A stretch of DNA of 64,000 nt from Mesorhizobium wenxiniae (GTDB taxonomy: Bacteria; Pseudomonadota; Alphaproteobacteria; Rhizobiales; Rhizobiaceae). The first letter of the stretch is position 1. Every line of letters begins with the position of its first letter. Location of the stretch: assembly GCF_002284535.1 (NCBI RefSeq), contig NZ_NPKH01000028.1, forward strand, positions 1 to 64,000. Direction: 5' to 3'. The position numbers were made by a program, and so were the translations under genes. Under the pieces are notes generated by a model that worked only from the letters and a program-made list of their open reading frames with translations, made no database searches and was not told the DNA's origin. Positions 1 through 8,295 of this stretch are shown here, in pieces.

Positions 1-93
1 CGTCGGACGGGACGCGCACCCCAAAAGCAAGCCGACCAACGCCGACACCAACAAGACGTTGCTGATACGCCTGATTTTGAAATTGCTTACCAA
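1..93 (-). CDS. Lipoprotein, N-terminal part only (cut by window edge)
   Basis: Reading leftwards from a TTG at 93 the frame stays open to the window edge. It encodes a basic start (KIRR), a hydrophobic core (VLLVSALVGLLLG) and a lipobox ending LLGC-A-S, which is a typical bacterial lipoprotein signal for lipidation at Cys26. A TTG at 105 is an alternative start in the same frame; no ATG lies upstream. It would be the next minus-strand gene after the CobW-type GTPase. The mature protein is outside the window, so no function can be given. The call rests only on the signal peptide. Confidence 0.45.
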   Translation of the reverse strand, partial: MVSNFKIRRISNVLLVSALVGLLLGCASRPT

Positions 94-137
94 GCTAGCA
101 CCCAAACATCTCCCATTGGCAAGTTTCTTACTCTGCC

Positions 138-1220
138 CTAGTTCGGCGCGACTACCTTCTGGAACTGGTCGCGAAGAATTGCCCTGTCGATGCCGCCAGC
201 GGCGCCGATGACCACGATCTGCGTATGCGGCGTCCGCTCGCCCCAATCATCTTGCAAGGAGAGGTCGACGCGTTTGCCGACCACCTGAAGTACCGCTCGC
301 CGTGTCGGTGCGTCTGACGAATAGATCACGCCCTTGGCGCGGTAGACGGTCGCCGGTAGCCCCCTGGCGGTCTCCCGCAGCGCTTCCAGCGAGAGCGGCT
401 GATCGGTCTCGTAACTCCAAGTGCTGAAGGCCTCGGTGTGATCATGCCGATGGTCGTGAACGTGATGCCCGCAAGCGGGATCATCACAGTCAGGAGCATG
501 ATTGGGGTGGTCATGCGGAAGCGCGCCATCCAGTCGGGTCGGATCAAACCGGCCGACCGACAACAGAATTTCCAGAGGCACATTTCCGCCGCATGCCTCG
601 ACCAGCCGATAGCGGTGGAACCGCTCGTCGAGCCAACCCTTGATCCGCTCGATCTCCTCCCGGGAAACAAGATCGACCTTGTTGAGGATGAGCATGTCCG
701 CGAACGCCACTTGGCGAAGCTTCAGTTCCATCATCTCGGGTGCAGCGAATATCTGCTCCGCGTCCACGACGCACATGATGCTGTCCAGCCTGATGCGGTC
801 CCGCATGTCTTCGTTCATGAACGCAAGCGCAACGCCGGACGGATCGGCCACGCCGCTGGCCTCAAGCAGGATGTATTCGGGTCGCTCGGGACGAGCCATG
901 ACCTGCGTCACCGCCGCGACCAGATCGTCGCGGATGTTGCAGCAGACACAGCCATTGGCCAGATTGATGACATCCCCCTCGCTTTCGATGCCGACAACGA
1001 GTTCGGCATCTATGTTGATCGAACCGAAGTCGTTCACCAACACCGCGACGCGAAGGCCGTGATCGCCTGCAAGAATGCGATTGAGCAACGTCGTCTTGCC
1101 GGCGCCGAGGAATCCGGTGAGGACGGTCAACGGCACCGCTTGCATCTCGGATTGCTGGGTGGGCGCCGAGAACGCCCCCGTTTCCGAATCGCCAGGCGTG
1201 GGGGTGATATCGTGATCCAT
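138..1220 (-). CDS. G3E family (CobW/YeiR-type) GTPase, probable metal chaperone
   Basis: About 360 residues. A short N-terminal tail precedes the Walker A loop GFLGAGKTT (near residue 36), followed by the family metal-binding motif GCVCC (near 90), NKVDL (guanine specificity) and a His/Asp/Cys-rich linker (near 235-260). The CobW C-terminal domain ends the protein. G3E GTPases deliver metals such as zinc, cobalt or nickel to client enzymes in the cytosol; the His-rich stretch suggests zinc or cobalt. The start ATG at 1220 is chosen; a GTG at 1229 that touches the stop of the upstream metallo-hydrolase gene is an alternative. The tight junction implies co-transcription with that hydrolase, which also uses metal, so it may be the client (inference). 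Confidence 0.9.
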   Translation of the reverse strand: MDHDITPTPGDSETGAFSAPTQQSEMQAVPLTVLTGFLGAGKTTLLNRILAGDHGLRVAVLVNDFGSINIDAELVVGIESEGDVINLANGCVCCNIRDDLVAAVTQVMARPERPEYILLEASGVADPSGVALAFMNEDMRDRIRLDSIMCVVDAEQIFAAPEMMELKLRQVAFADMLILNKVDLVSREEIERIKGWLDERFHRYRLVEACGGNVPLEILLSVGRFDPTRLDGALPHDHPNHAPDCDDPACGHHVHDHRHDHTEAFSTWSYETDQPLSLEALRETARGLPATVYRAKGVIYSSDAPTRRAVLQVVGKRVDLSLQDDWGERTPHTQIVVIGAAGGIDRAILRDQFQKVVAPN

Positions 1221-1228
1221 GGCCAGCA

Positions 1229-2698
1229 CTACTTAGCCGATTCAATGGCGTCGATGACTGCCTGGATTTGGGCACTTTTTGCCGCGAGCTTGGTTTGGGC
1301 TTGCTTTGCCTTCACGAGAGCTATTTCGCGGACATCGATGGTGTAGTCCTTCGGGTAATCCTTATTCGGTTCGCGAAACACGTCCGGTGGGTAGTATTTC
1401 TTCGGGTCGATGTCGCCGTTGAGAATTTCCGCCTCCAATTGGTCTGCGAGCGGATTACGGGGATTTGGAAATGTGACCTTCAGGTTTGCCGGGGTAAGGC
1501 CGAACAGTTCGACGGCCTCTGCGGGGCTCGGGCGCGCCATGTTGCCGGCATCGGGGATTGCTGCCTTGCGCGTCCATATTGCATCCTTGGTGACGTTGAC
1601 GACCACGACGTCGGGCGCACCGAACTGGAACAAGCCGCCGTAATGAACGCGAATCCCGGCCGTGATCTCCGGGATCAGCTCCTCGTCGTAAGCCGTATGC
1701 GTGACCATCGCGAGACGCGGCTGGATCTTTTCGAACATGTAGCCGACCGCGTAATGTGGGCTGTGAGCCTGGTCGATTGTCGTGCTCATGATGACGGACG
1801 GCATGCCCATTTTCATCGCCTGAAGGTTGGCCGTGTCCGGCTGCACCTCGGTGACGAACACGTCCACCCCCTTGGCCAATTCCAGCGAGCGTTCGTCGGG
1901 CCGCCCGTCGCCGGTCCAGACGAACGACATCCCATTCCAGTCGAGCCGGTAGGCCGAGGCGCCATCCTTGGTGTGCGACCGCCGCCAGTGGCGGACGGTC
2001 ACGCCGTCTTTGTCGTAACAGACGCCATTGTCGTCACGAAAATCGAACTCGTTGACTTCGACCTCATAGCCGTCACCGATCGGGCAGGCGTTGAAGGAGT
2101 CTGTGTGCCAATGTGTCATCATCTTCATGCCCTCGATCATCGTCTTGATGCCGTCCTTTGGCGTGCGGCCCGACGGCCCATGCACGCGCAGCGGCTTCCA
2201 GCGCCCCATCCACGGGGCGAAGGCGAAGAGGTACGGAAGATCGGCGTAATGATCGACATGGAGATGGGTGAAGAAGATGTCGTTGACCACCGACAACGGG
2301 ACCGCCATCGCGATGATGTTGCGCACGCAGCCGGAGCCAAAATCAAAGAAAAACCGCTTGCCGTTTCCGAGCTCGACCATGATGCAGGTGCCGGCCTGTG
2401 CACGGGTGACAGGGATCGGCGTGCTGCCGATGAAGGAAATCCGCATCTCGTCGGGTCCGAGCTGTTCCTGGCCCGGGTAATAGACGTTGTTGCTCACCAG
2501 GCTCGGCGTCGGCCGGTAGTACGGAGGAAGCGTAATACCGCCGCTTGGCACCCCGCCGTAAGGGTTCTTTGCCTGAATTGCGGCAGGCGTCTCCTCAGCC
2601 GCCTTGGCCTCCGAAACGGCGCTGGTTGTTAGAGCCGCGGCTCCAGCCAGACCCGCTGTCTTAAATACATCGCGGCGGCTCACGGATCGCTGAGTCAT
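1229..2698 (-). CDS. Tat-exported metallo-beta-lactamase-fold hydrolase
   Basis: 489 residues. The N-terminus has a twin-arginine signal (SRRDVFK followed by a hydrophobic Ala-rich segment and an AKA-A cleavage-like site), so export is folded and metal-loaded. The metal site THLHVDHYADL is the HxHxDH signature; further ligands are likely in TGDGRPDE and the later VTHTAYDEEL. It belongs to a group of long periplasmic MBL proteins; some relatives are named GntH (guanitoxin biosynthesis), but nothing else from that pathway is seen here, so I do not assign it. It is followed directly by a metal-chaperone-type GTPase and preceded by two DUF1254 genes. Substrate unknown. Confidence 0.88.
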   Translation of the reverse strand: MTQRSVSRRDVFKTAGLAGAAALTTSAVSEAKAAEETPAAIQAKNPYGGVPSGGITLPPYYRPTPSLVSNNVYYPGQEQLGPDEMRISFIGSTPIPVTRAQAGTCIMVELGNGKRFFFDFGSGCVRNIIAMAVPLSVVNDIFFTHLHVDHYADLPYLFAFAPWMGRWKPLRVHGPSGRTPKDGIKTMIEGMKMMTHWHTDSFNACPIGDGYEVEVNEFDFRDDNGVCYDKDGVTVRHWRRSHTKDGASAYRLDWNGMSFVWTGDGRPDERSLELAKGVDVFVTEVQPDTANLQAMKMGMPSVIMSTTIDQAHSPHYAVGYMFEKIQPRLAMVTHTAYDEELIPEITAGIRVHYGGLFQFGAPDVVVVNVTKDAIWTRKAAIPDAGNMARPSPAEAVELFGLTPANLKVTFPNPRNPLADQLEAEILNGDIDPKKYYPPDVFREPNKDYPKDYTIDVREIALVKAKQAQTKLAAKSAQIQAVIDAIESAK

Positions 2699-2800
2699 GA
2701 TGTGCTCCCTTCTGAATCACGTTTGCTTGTAGTTGGCACCACATTCATCAAGTTCGGTGACATGAGGCAGCGCGGGACAGTCGGCCCGGGACGCATAAAA

Positions 2801-4222
2801 TCACCTCACCAATTCAGTTACCGGAGGAGGCGCCCACTTCTGCTCGACGATCTCGGGGCCGGGCATGTAGGTCCGCAGGATCAGAAAAAATGCGCCGCTC
2901 TGGGTACTGGGCAACCAGTTGGACTCGTTGTCCTTTCCCGGCGAGTTGCGCTGGATGTATAGGGTCAAGCCGCCGTCGGCGTCCTTCTTCAAGCCTTTGC
3001 TGCGATCGCCGAGTGAATAGCGATTGAGAGGGTTGTCCGTGAAGTTGAAGGTCGGGTCATACATCGTGAGCGACCAGAACGCGTTGACCTTCGGAAGCTG
3101 GCCAGGAGCGAACCGAAGTATATATTTCTTCGCGCCATCGAAGGCCTGTCCTGCGCCGTCCTTGGTCGTGTTGTAGTAGACGGTCTCCTCCAGTTCATTG
3201 GAGATGATGCCGCCCATAGCTTGTATCGAGGCACGCAGTAGAAAATCGTCGACGAGCCCTGCGCGTCCTAACGTGCGCGGCGGAATGTTCCAGTTGTTGA
3301 CCTGCCTGCCGAGCTGGCCCGAGTCGATGGCGGCTTTGATCAACTGTCGGCCATCGACCGCGGCGCGCGCGAGCCCGAGCTTGGTCGCCTCGTCCATCTT
3401 ATCAAGGTCCTGCCGAGGACCCACGCCCACTTTCGCGAACAGTTCGACCAACTTGGCGAGGCGCGCTTCAGGAGGGTTCTCCGTCATTGCCCTATTCATG
3501 GTCCGCCACTCGGCGAGTGGATCGGTCTTTGGATCGAACGGTTTCCAGACGTCGCGGCTTGCCGGCAGCACCGCGTCCTCCTTGCCCCACAGGCTGAGCG
3601 GGATCAGCGTGTATTGATCCTGCAGCGCATTGACGGTCTTCGCATCGGTCGGGCCGTCGATCAGCGTGCGGGCGAAGATCAGCACAGACGGTGTCAGCGA
3701 CGCGGGCAACGGCTTCACTCCCGCGGGGAGGGCACCCTTCCAGCCGGGGCCGACGATGGCAAAGCTTCCGGCCTTGCCGCCGGTGGTGCGTTTACCAACA
3801 TAGGCGAAGTTGTCCGAATCTATGCCCGCCAATTCGAACGAAAAGTAGCGGTCCCCCATGTCCGGGTGCGAGAGGATCACCGGCTCCTTGCCGACGTCGA
3901 GCCAGGCTGTGGAGTAAAGCGTGTCCTGGTTGGGTGAACCGCCGCCCCGATAGGAAGCATCTGCCAGCGTTCGCACATGGCTGAAATGATTGATGGGCGC
4001 ATACGGCGTTATATCGTTAGCCGCCTTCGGCCGGGTGACCCAATCCGCCCGCAGGCTTGGCAAATACACGTAAGGAAAGCCGAAGATATAGGCCTGTACG
4101 CCGAGCGTGTAAGCGTACTGCTCGCGCCAGTCGGTCTTGCCGGTCGCTTCCTGCGCGGATACGCCCGCGACAAACATGAACGCCAGCGCTCCACCAACGA
4201 CTGATGCGAATTTGGTTTTCAT
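2801..4222 (-). CDS. Exported DUF1254/DUF1214 protein (copy A)
   Basis: 473 residues with a Sec signal peptide (MKTKFASVVGGALAFMFVAG, cleavage near SAQE). The N-terminal half matches the DUF1254 pattern (YIFGFPYVY, later QDTLYSTAWLDV) and the C-terminal half the DUF1214 pattern (FWSLTMYD, NRYSLGDRS, LYIQRNSPG, SNWLPS). The family is widespread in soil proteobacteria and has no established reaction. It lies 139 bp downstream of a paralogue with a nearly identical signal peptide. ATG at 4222 is the only good start. Expected location is the periplasm; role unknown. Confidence 0.88.
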   Translation of the reverse strand: MKTKFASVVGGALAFMFVAGVSAQEATGKTDWREQYAYTLGVQAYIFGFPYVYLPSLRADWVTRPKAANDITPYAPINHFSHVRTLADASYRGGGSPNQDTLYSTAWLDVGKEPVILSHPDMGDRYFSFELAGIDSDNFAYVGKRTTGGKAGSFAIVGPGWKGALPAGVKPLPASLTPSVLIFARTLIDGPTDAKTVNALQDQYTLIPLSLWGKEDAVLPASRDVWKPFDPKTDPLAEWRTMNRAMTENPPEARLAKLVELFAKVGVGPRQDLDKMDEATKLGLARAAVDGRQLIKAAIDSGQLGRQVNNWNIPPRTLGRAGLVDDFLLRASIQAMGGIISNELEETVYYNTTKDGAGQAFDGAKKYILRFAPGQLPKVNAFWSLTMYDPTFNFTDNPLNRYSLGDRSKGLKKDADGGLTLYIQRNSPGKDNESNWLPSTQSGAFFLILRTYMPGPEIVEQKWAPPPVTELVR

Positions 4223-4361
4223 GGTTTTCTCCCAAGCGTCGCATGTCGGCCTTCGCCTTACGAACTCGACCTCACAAAGCCGCCATGTCTTGTCGAACCG
4301 CGGCTCCGGCGCGCCGTAGAGACGCAGGATGACCGCGTATTCGTGTCGTTCGCCTGCACGA

Positions 4362-5867
4362 TCATTTCACCAGCTCCACGTCCGGCATTTGCCAGGACCT
4401 GTCCCAGAACTCCTCCGTGCCGCCGTAGATTCGGACGGTAGGGAGTGGCCGCTTGCCGGCGGTCGGGATCCAGTTGCTTTCCAGCCCGTCGGGCGGTTTC
4501 GGCCCGAAGTAGAGGGTGGTACTTCCGTCCGCGTTCTTCTTCATTTTCGGCAGGTCGAAGGAAGATAGTCCGGGCCGTTGTTGCGGGTTATAGATGAAGG
4601 CGAATGTTTCCAGGTCATAGATGATCAATGACCAGAACTGCTTGACCGGCACCCTGGCGGGCATGACGAACGAGTACGTTGCGCCGGCCTGCAATTCGTT
4701 ACCGTCCTTGTCGGCCAGCGCGAACAGATACTGTGTCGCCGGCAACTTCGGCAATTTCCGGGGGAAATTCACCGCGCTGAAGTAACGATCGGCGCGGTTA
4801 TCGAGCTCGATCATCGCGTCCGTCTCCCAACGGAATTCACGGTTGGCATCCGAGAACAGACCGTCGTACCAGTGTTTGCCCTGCCACCAGATCTTCGATG
4901 CATCGGGGTGAATGAATCGCTGCAAAAGATAGAAGTAGGCGTCGATTGCACCCTGCCGCATTGCCTGCTTGGTTTTGGCGTTCGGTTTGTACGGCTTGCC
5001 CTTCTCGATACCGAGTGTGGCGAGCATGCCTATCATCACCTTGTCGCGGGGATTGGGGTTCTCGACGCTTACGATGGCGTATAGATCCTCGAAATAGCGT
5101 TCGTCGTAGAACGGCAGCGTTGAAAAGCGAATGTTCGTAGGGTCGATGAACTGGGTAGGCTTTGGATCATCGAGGAAGTACATCTTGAACGTTCGGGCGT
5201 AGGCGGCGGCATCCTCAGTCGTGGCGTTCGGGCCTTTTACAGAGCGAATGGCGAAGGTGACGCGGTAGCTCGGGCTCTTGATCTCGGTGTGCCCAGCGGG
5301 TACCGCGCCCTTTTGTCCCGGCGGCGTAAGCAGAAACTTTCCGCCCTTGCCTTGGTCGAGGCCGGAGGGCCCGACATCGGCGATAGTGATTTGCCAGTGA
5401 TCCACGATCTGCCCGTACAGACTGGCCTTTTCGGTTGCCGCCGGAACTTCTATGACCACCGCCCCCTTACGCAGATCGGTCTGTGAAAGGATGTAAGGCG
5501 ACTGGTTGTTCGCAGTCAGGAGTTCAGCGTTCGGCTTTGCGGGCTGCGACCAGGCAAGGATGGTGTTGTCCTTGGCGCCGATATCCATCGCGCCCCGATG
5601 GAAGCCGTAGGCTCCCACGGCCGGGATCGACCAGATCACAGCCTCGAAGGCACGCTGATAGGCGACTTGATAGGCGAGGTCCGCCACCGACGGCTTGGCG
5701 CCCGCGCTTGGCTTGCCGCCCAAGGGTTCCGTGATGTTCGCGATGTTCTGCTTACTCAAAGGGCCGGCCACTTCCTGCGCGGATACGCCAGCGACAAACA
5801 CGAACGCCAGCGTTCCACCAATAACTGATGCGATTGCTGTTTTCATGATGTTCCCGGCGTTTCTCAT
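4362..5867 (-). CDS. Exported DUF1254/DUF1214 protein (copy B)
   Basis: 501 residues. The signal peptide core AFVFVAGVSAQE is almost the same as that of copy A downstream, while the mature parts differ, so this is an old duplication or convergent reuse of a leader. DUF1254-like N-terminal half (YGFHRGAMDIG, QSPYILSQTDL) and DUF1214-like C-terminal half (FWSLIIYDLETFAFI, LYFGPKPPDG, SNWIPT). A GGAG lies 10 bases before the first ATG (5867); a second ATG at 5846 begins the sequence that aligns with copy A and may be the real start. Periplasmic protein of unknown activity. Confidence 0.87.
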   Translation of the reverse strand: MRNAGNIMKTAIASVIGGTLAFVFVAGVSAQEVAGPLSKQNIANITEPLGGKPSAGAKPSVADLAYQVAYQRAFEAVIWSIPAVGAYGFHRGAMDIGAKDNTILAWSQPAKPNAELLTANNQSPYILSQTDLRKGAVVIEVPAATEKASLYGQIVDHWQITIADVGPSGLDQGKGGKFLLTPPGQKGAVPAGHTEIKSPSYRVTFAIRSVKGPNATTEDAAAYARTFKMYFLDDPKPTQFIDPTNIRFSTLPFYDERYFEDLYAIVSVENPNPRDKVMIGMLATLGIEKGKPYKPNAKTKQAMRQGAIDAYFYLLQRFIHPDASKIWWQGKHWYDGLFSDANREFRWETDAMIELDNRADRYFSAVNFPRKLPKLPATQYLFALADKDGNELQAGATYSFVMPARVPVKQFWSLIIYDLETFAFIYNPQQRPGLSSFDLPKMKKNADGSTTLYFGPKPPDGLESNWIPTAGKRPLPTVRIYGGTEEFWDRSWQMPDVELVK

Positions 5868-5989
5868 GACACTGCTCCATTCGCGATGAGTAACGTTCGC
5901 TTCTCCTTGAATACGCAGCGAAGCCGGATCGCTATCCGAAATTCCGCAATCACGTGCGTCGGGTCTTCAGTGGAGAAATTGCCTCTGCG

Positions 5990-6199
5990 CTAGCAGTAAA
6001 CGCCGGCCGCGCATCGGCGCACGGTGCGACGTGCCACACCAGCGACGCTCACCGGCGTCCTTGGCCGACCTACTCTGGCCTCGGCAGGTGAGACCAGGCT
6101 GTACAGGCCTGGGATCGCGATGCGCTCGCCGAGTTCGAGACCGCCGAGGCCGACAATCGCCATCAGCAAATAAAGTCCAATCCGTTTCGAGGTGATCAT
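5990..6199 (-). CDS. Small exported hypothetical protein
   Basis: 69 residues: a hydrophobic N-terminal segment (LYLLMAIVGLGGLELG) that may be a signal or anchor, then an Ala/Arg-rich tail with RRTVRR and a C-terminal Cys pair region (CAAGVYC). The start ATG overlaps the stop of the DUF2092 gene by four bases (ATGA), so it is translationally coupled to it. No recognised family. Coding is supported by the overlap and by the exported-protein look. Confidence 0.6.
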   Translation of the reverse strand: MITSKRIGLYLLMAIVGLGGLELGERIAIPGLYSLVSPAEARVGRPRTPVSVAGVARRTVRRCAAGVYC

Positions 6200-7002
6200 T
6201 TTACTGCTCCTGGGGTAAACTCGTCGGGTAATTCATCCATGTTGGGGAGGTCGCTCGGCTCCACCTTCTTGGCGTCGGTTTGATTCTTGAAGCTGAAATC
6301 ATCGGCCGCCACCTCGCCGCCGGCCTTCCAAGCGCTGATCTGTGCGGTGTATTGCGGGAAGCCGGCAACCAGCTTGCTGGTGATGGTCAGGCGGCACGGA
6401 TAGGGACGGTCGCCCACCGCAATCCAGATTTGCCAATCGACCTCCTCCGTTCGAAAGGCGATGTGATTGCACTCGACGCCGCCGATCACGCCGCTACCGA
6501 GATCCTTCGTATCGACGACCAGCGGCATCAGCTGTTCGTAGACATTCGACGTCAGCAGATCGGCGCCGGGGACAGGCCGGTGGTATTTGTCCCTCAACGT
6601 GTCGATGAGGTTGTCTATCGAGCCCGGCGCCTCGGCCTGGGCAAAGAGATTGTCGTCCTTGCGGTGGAGGGTCAGCGTCTTGCCGTCGAATACCATCTCA
6701 ACCTCCGCAAACCCTCCGGTGCGCGTGGCGCGGATCTTGTCGGGCCGGGAGAGCGTGACTGCTCCCGAGCTCGCCAGCGCGAGCTTCTGCTGATCGGTCG
6801 TGACGAATTCGAGGTTCGTATCGTAGTCGAACGCTATTGTTTTTTGGGCCCCGAGATAGTCCGACATGCCCTTGAACAGGGCTTTCGCCTCCGCTTCGTC
6901 GGCCAGGGCGACCGGGGCTCCCAAGCCGATCGAGAGGACCAGCGCCACAGCCGATGCCGCTATGGCGGCGCGTGCGAATGATTTCTGGGTTGCTCGGTTC
7001 AT
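6196..7002 (-). CDS. DUF2092 family exported protein (LolA-like)
   Basis: 268 residues with a signal peptide (AAIAASAVALVLSIGLGAP, cleavage near ALAD). The mature part fits DUF2092: an opening helix (AKALFKGMSDYLGAQ), repeated beta strands such as VTLSRPDKIRATR and MVFDGKTLTLHRKD, and GGVECNHIAFRTEEVDWQIWI. The fold group resembles LolA/LolB lipoprotein carriers, so a periplasmic binding or carrier role is plausible but unproven. It is followed by a coupled small exported protein and preceded by a stand-alone response regulator. No covalent-site residues are known for this family. Confidence 0.85.
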   Translation of the reverse strand: MNRATQKSFARAAIAASAVALVLSIGLGAPVALADEAEAKALFKGMSDYLGAQKTIAFDYDTNLEFVTTDQQKLALASSGAVTLSRPDKIRATRTGGFAEVEMVFDGKTLTLHRKDDNLFAQAEAPGSIDNLIDTLRDKYHRPVPGADLLTSNVYEQLMPLVVDTKDLGSGVIGGVECNHIAFRTEEVDWQIWIAVGDRPYPCRLTITSKLVAGFPQYTAQISAWKAGGEVAADDFSFKNQTDAKKVEPSDLPNMDELPDEFTPGAVK

Positions 7003-7076
7003 CAGAGGTTCCTCCCTTGAGATGTTTTAACTTTGCAAGACCTTGCAGGCAGATCGGGCAAGCTTCCTGTTTGAAC

Positions 7077-7484
7077 CTAAAGTCCACCCTTCAGCGCAGC
7101 ACGCGCGGACGAGGAAACGTAGTGGCCGCCGCCAAGGACCGTCTGAACTGCGTCGAGCAGTTCGTCGCCCGCATCGGACTTCACGACGTATCCGGCGGCT
7201 CCTTCATCGACCGCTTTTCTGACAATGGCCGGCTCATCTCGAACCGACACGAAGATGATGCGGGCGTTCGGATGCGCGGCGAGGATGTCGCGTGCCGCCA
7301 CCAGCCCGCTGATGCCCGGCATCCCGATGTCGGAAATAATGATGTCAGGCACGTTTGCATTCACTGCCGCAATCAAGCCCTCTCCATCCGGCACGATGTC
7401 GACGTCATAGTCGACAAGCAAGGATCGAAGGTGCTCTGCCATCTCAGTATGATCCTCGGCGAGTACGAGACGTTTGCGTGCCAA
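7077..7484 (-). CDS. Stand-alone response-regulator receiver protein
   Basis: 135 residues, a complete CheY-like receiver with no output domain: acidic pocket E10-D11, phosphoacceptor D52 in IISDIGMPG, switch Ser in VSVRDEP, and conserved Lys in YVVKSDAG. The C-terminal tail (SSSARAALKGGL) is too short for a DNA-binding domain. It probably takes phosphate from the kinase encoded upstream or acts as a phosphate sink beside the LuxR-type regulator. It has its own 180-bp upstream region, which contains a 23-bp tandem repeat array. Confidence 0.88.
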   Translation of the reverse strand: MARKRLVLAEDHTEMAEHLRSLLVDYDVDIVPDGEGLIAAVNANVPDIIISDIGMPGISGLVAARDILAAHPNARIIFVSVRDEPAIVRKAVDEGAAGYVVKSDAGDELLDAVQTVLGGGHYVSSSARAALKGGL

Positions 7485-7561
7485 GTGAGGTCTCTCGGCT
7501 TGAGTATCGGGCCTGGTGCTACTGGTTTAATGCTACGAGCGCGGCCAGGCCGGCGCATCCG

Positions 7562-7654
7562 GGAAACCCCGGGGACCAAGGCGTGGAAATCCCTGGGTGA
7601 GCGGGCCGGAAATCACGGGGTCAGAGCTTGGGAAATCGCGGGTTCAGGGATTTG
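7562..7654. repeat. Four imperfect 23-bp tandem repeats upstream of the receiver gene
   Basis: GGAAAC/GGAAAT blocks start at 7562, 7585, 7608 and 7631, exactly 23 bp apart, each followed by a C/G-rich block (CCCCGGGG, CCCTGGG, CACGGGG, CGCGGG). A weaker fifth unit, GGAAGAACCCGG, begins at 7655 and runs into the stop of the LuxR-type regulator gene. 23 bp is a little over two helical turns, so proteins bound to each unit would sit on the same face. The array lies in the region expected to hold the promoter of the stand-alone receiver gene. Function is inference. Confidence 0.7.
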
Positions 7655-7668
7655 GGAAGAACCCGGAA

Positions 7669-8295
7669 TCAGTCGGCAACAAGCCCCTGCTTCACGGCAA
7701 ATCTGATCAGATCAGCCGTGGTCTTAACGCCGAGCACGTGCAGCAACTGGGATTTGTGATCCTCGACGGTGCGCACGGAAATCTTCAACTCAGCCGCAAT
7801 CTCTTTCATGCGCTTGCCTTGCGCGACCATTCGCAGGATTTCCCTTTGGCGAACGGTAAGGTGGTGATGTTGATCCGCCGACCCGGAAATCGTCCGTAAA
7901 ACATCCCCGGCGATATGCGGTGTCAAATATATGCGGCCGGCCATCACGGCGCGGATGGCTTCGAGCAGCTCTTCGCCCGCCGCCGCCTTCAGAAGATATC
8001 CGGATGCTCCGGCGCGGATGGCTTCCGCGGCAACGCTCGCCTCGGTGTGGACTGTCAAGAATATGAAGCGCGCGCTGGATTGCTCCGACTTGAGCTGACG
8101 CAGGGCGTCCAAACCACTCATCACCGGCATGGTAATATCCGAAACGATGATGTCCGGCTTGAGCCGCCGCGTGCTCTCGACGAGTTGCTGCCCATCGGCG
8201 GCCCGTCCAACCAGATCGGCGACCTCATCAATCAACCGGCCAAGTGCCTCAGCAACCATTACATGGTCGTCCGCAAGGATTACCCGCGGTCTCAA
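7669..8295 (-). CDS. NarL/FixJ-family response regulator
   Basis: 208 residues. Receiver domain at about 1-120 with D9-D10, phosphoacceptor D53 (IVSDITMP), Thr in FLTVHTEA and Lys in YLLKAAAG. LuxR-type HTH at about 145-200 (LTVRQREILRMVAQGKRMKE, then IAAELKISVRTVEDHKSQLL). The start ATG overlaps the stop of the sensor kinase gene by four bases, so the two are one transcription and translation unit. It should bind DNA when phosphorylated; nearby promoters including the 23-bp repeats are natural candidate targets. Confidence 0.93.
   Translation of the reverse strand: MRPRVILADDHVMVAEALGRLIDEVADLVGRAADGQQLVESTRRLKPDIIVSDITMPVMSGLDALRQLKSEQSSARFIFLTVHTEASVAAEAIRAGASGYLLKAAAGEELLEAIRAVMAGRIYLTPHIAGDVLRTISGSADQHHHLTVRQREILRMVAQGKRMKEIAAELKISVRTVEDHKSQLLHVLGVKTTADLIRFAVKQGLVAD

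Noticed and set aside
1229..2698. Assigning the Tat-MBL protein to guanitoxin biosynthesis (GntH)
   Set aside because: Name-level similarity only; no other guanitoxin genes are in the window.
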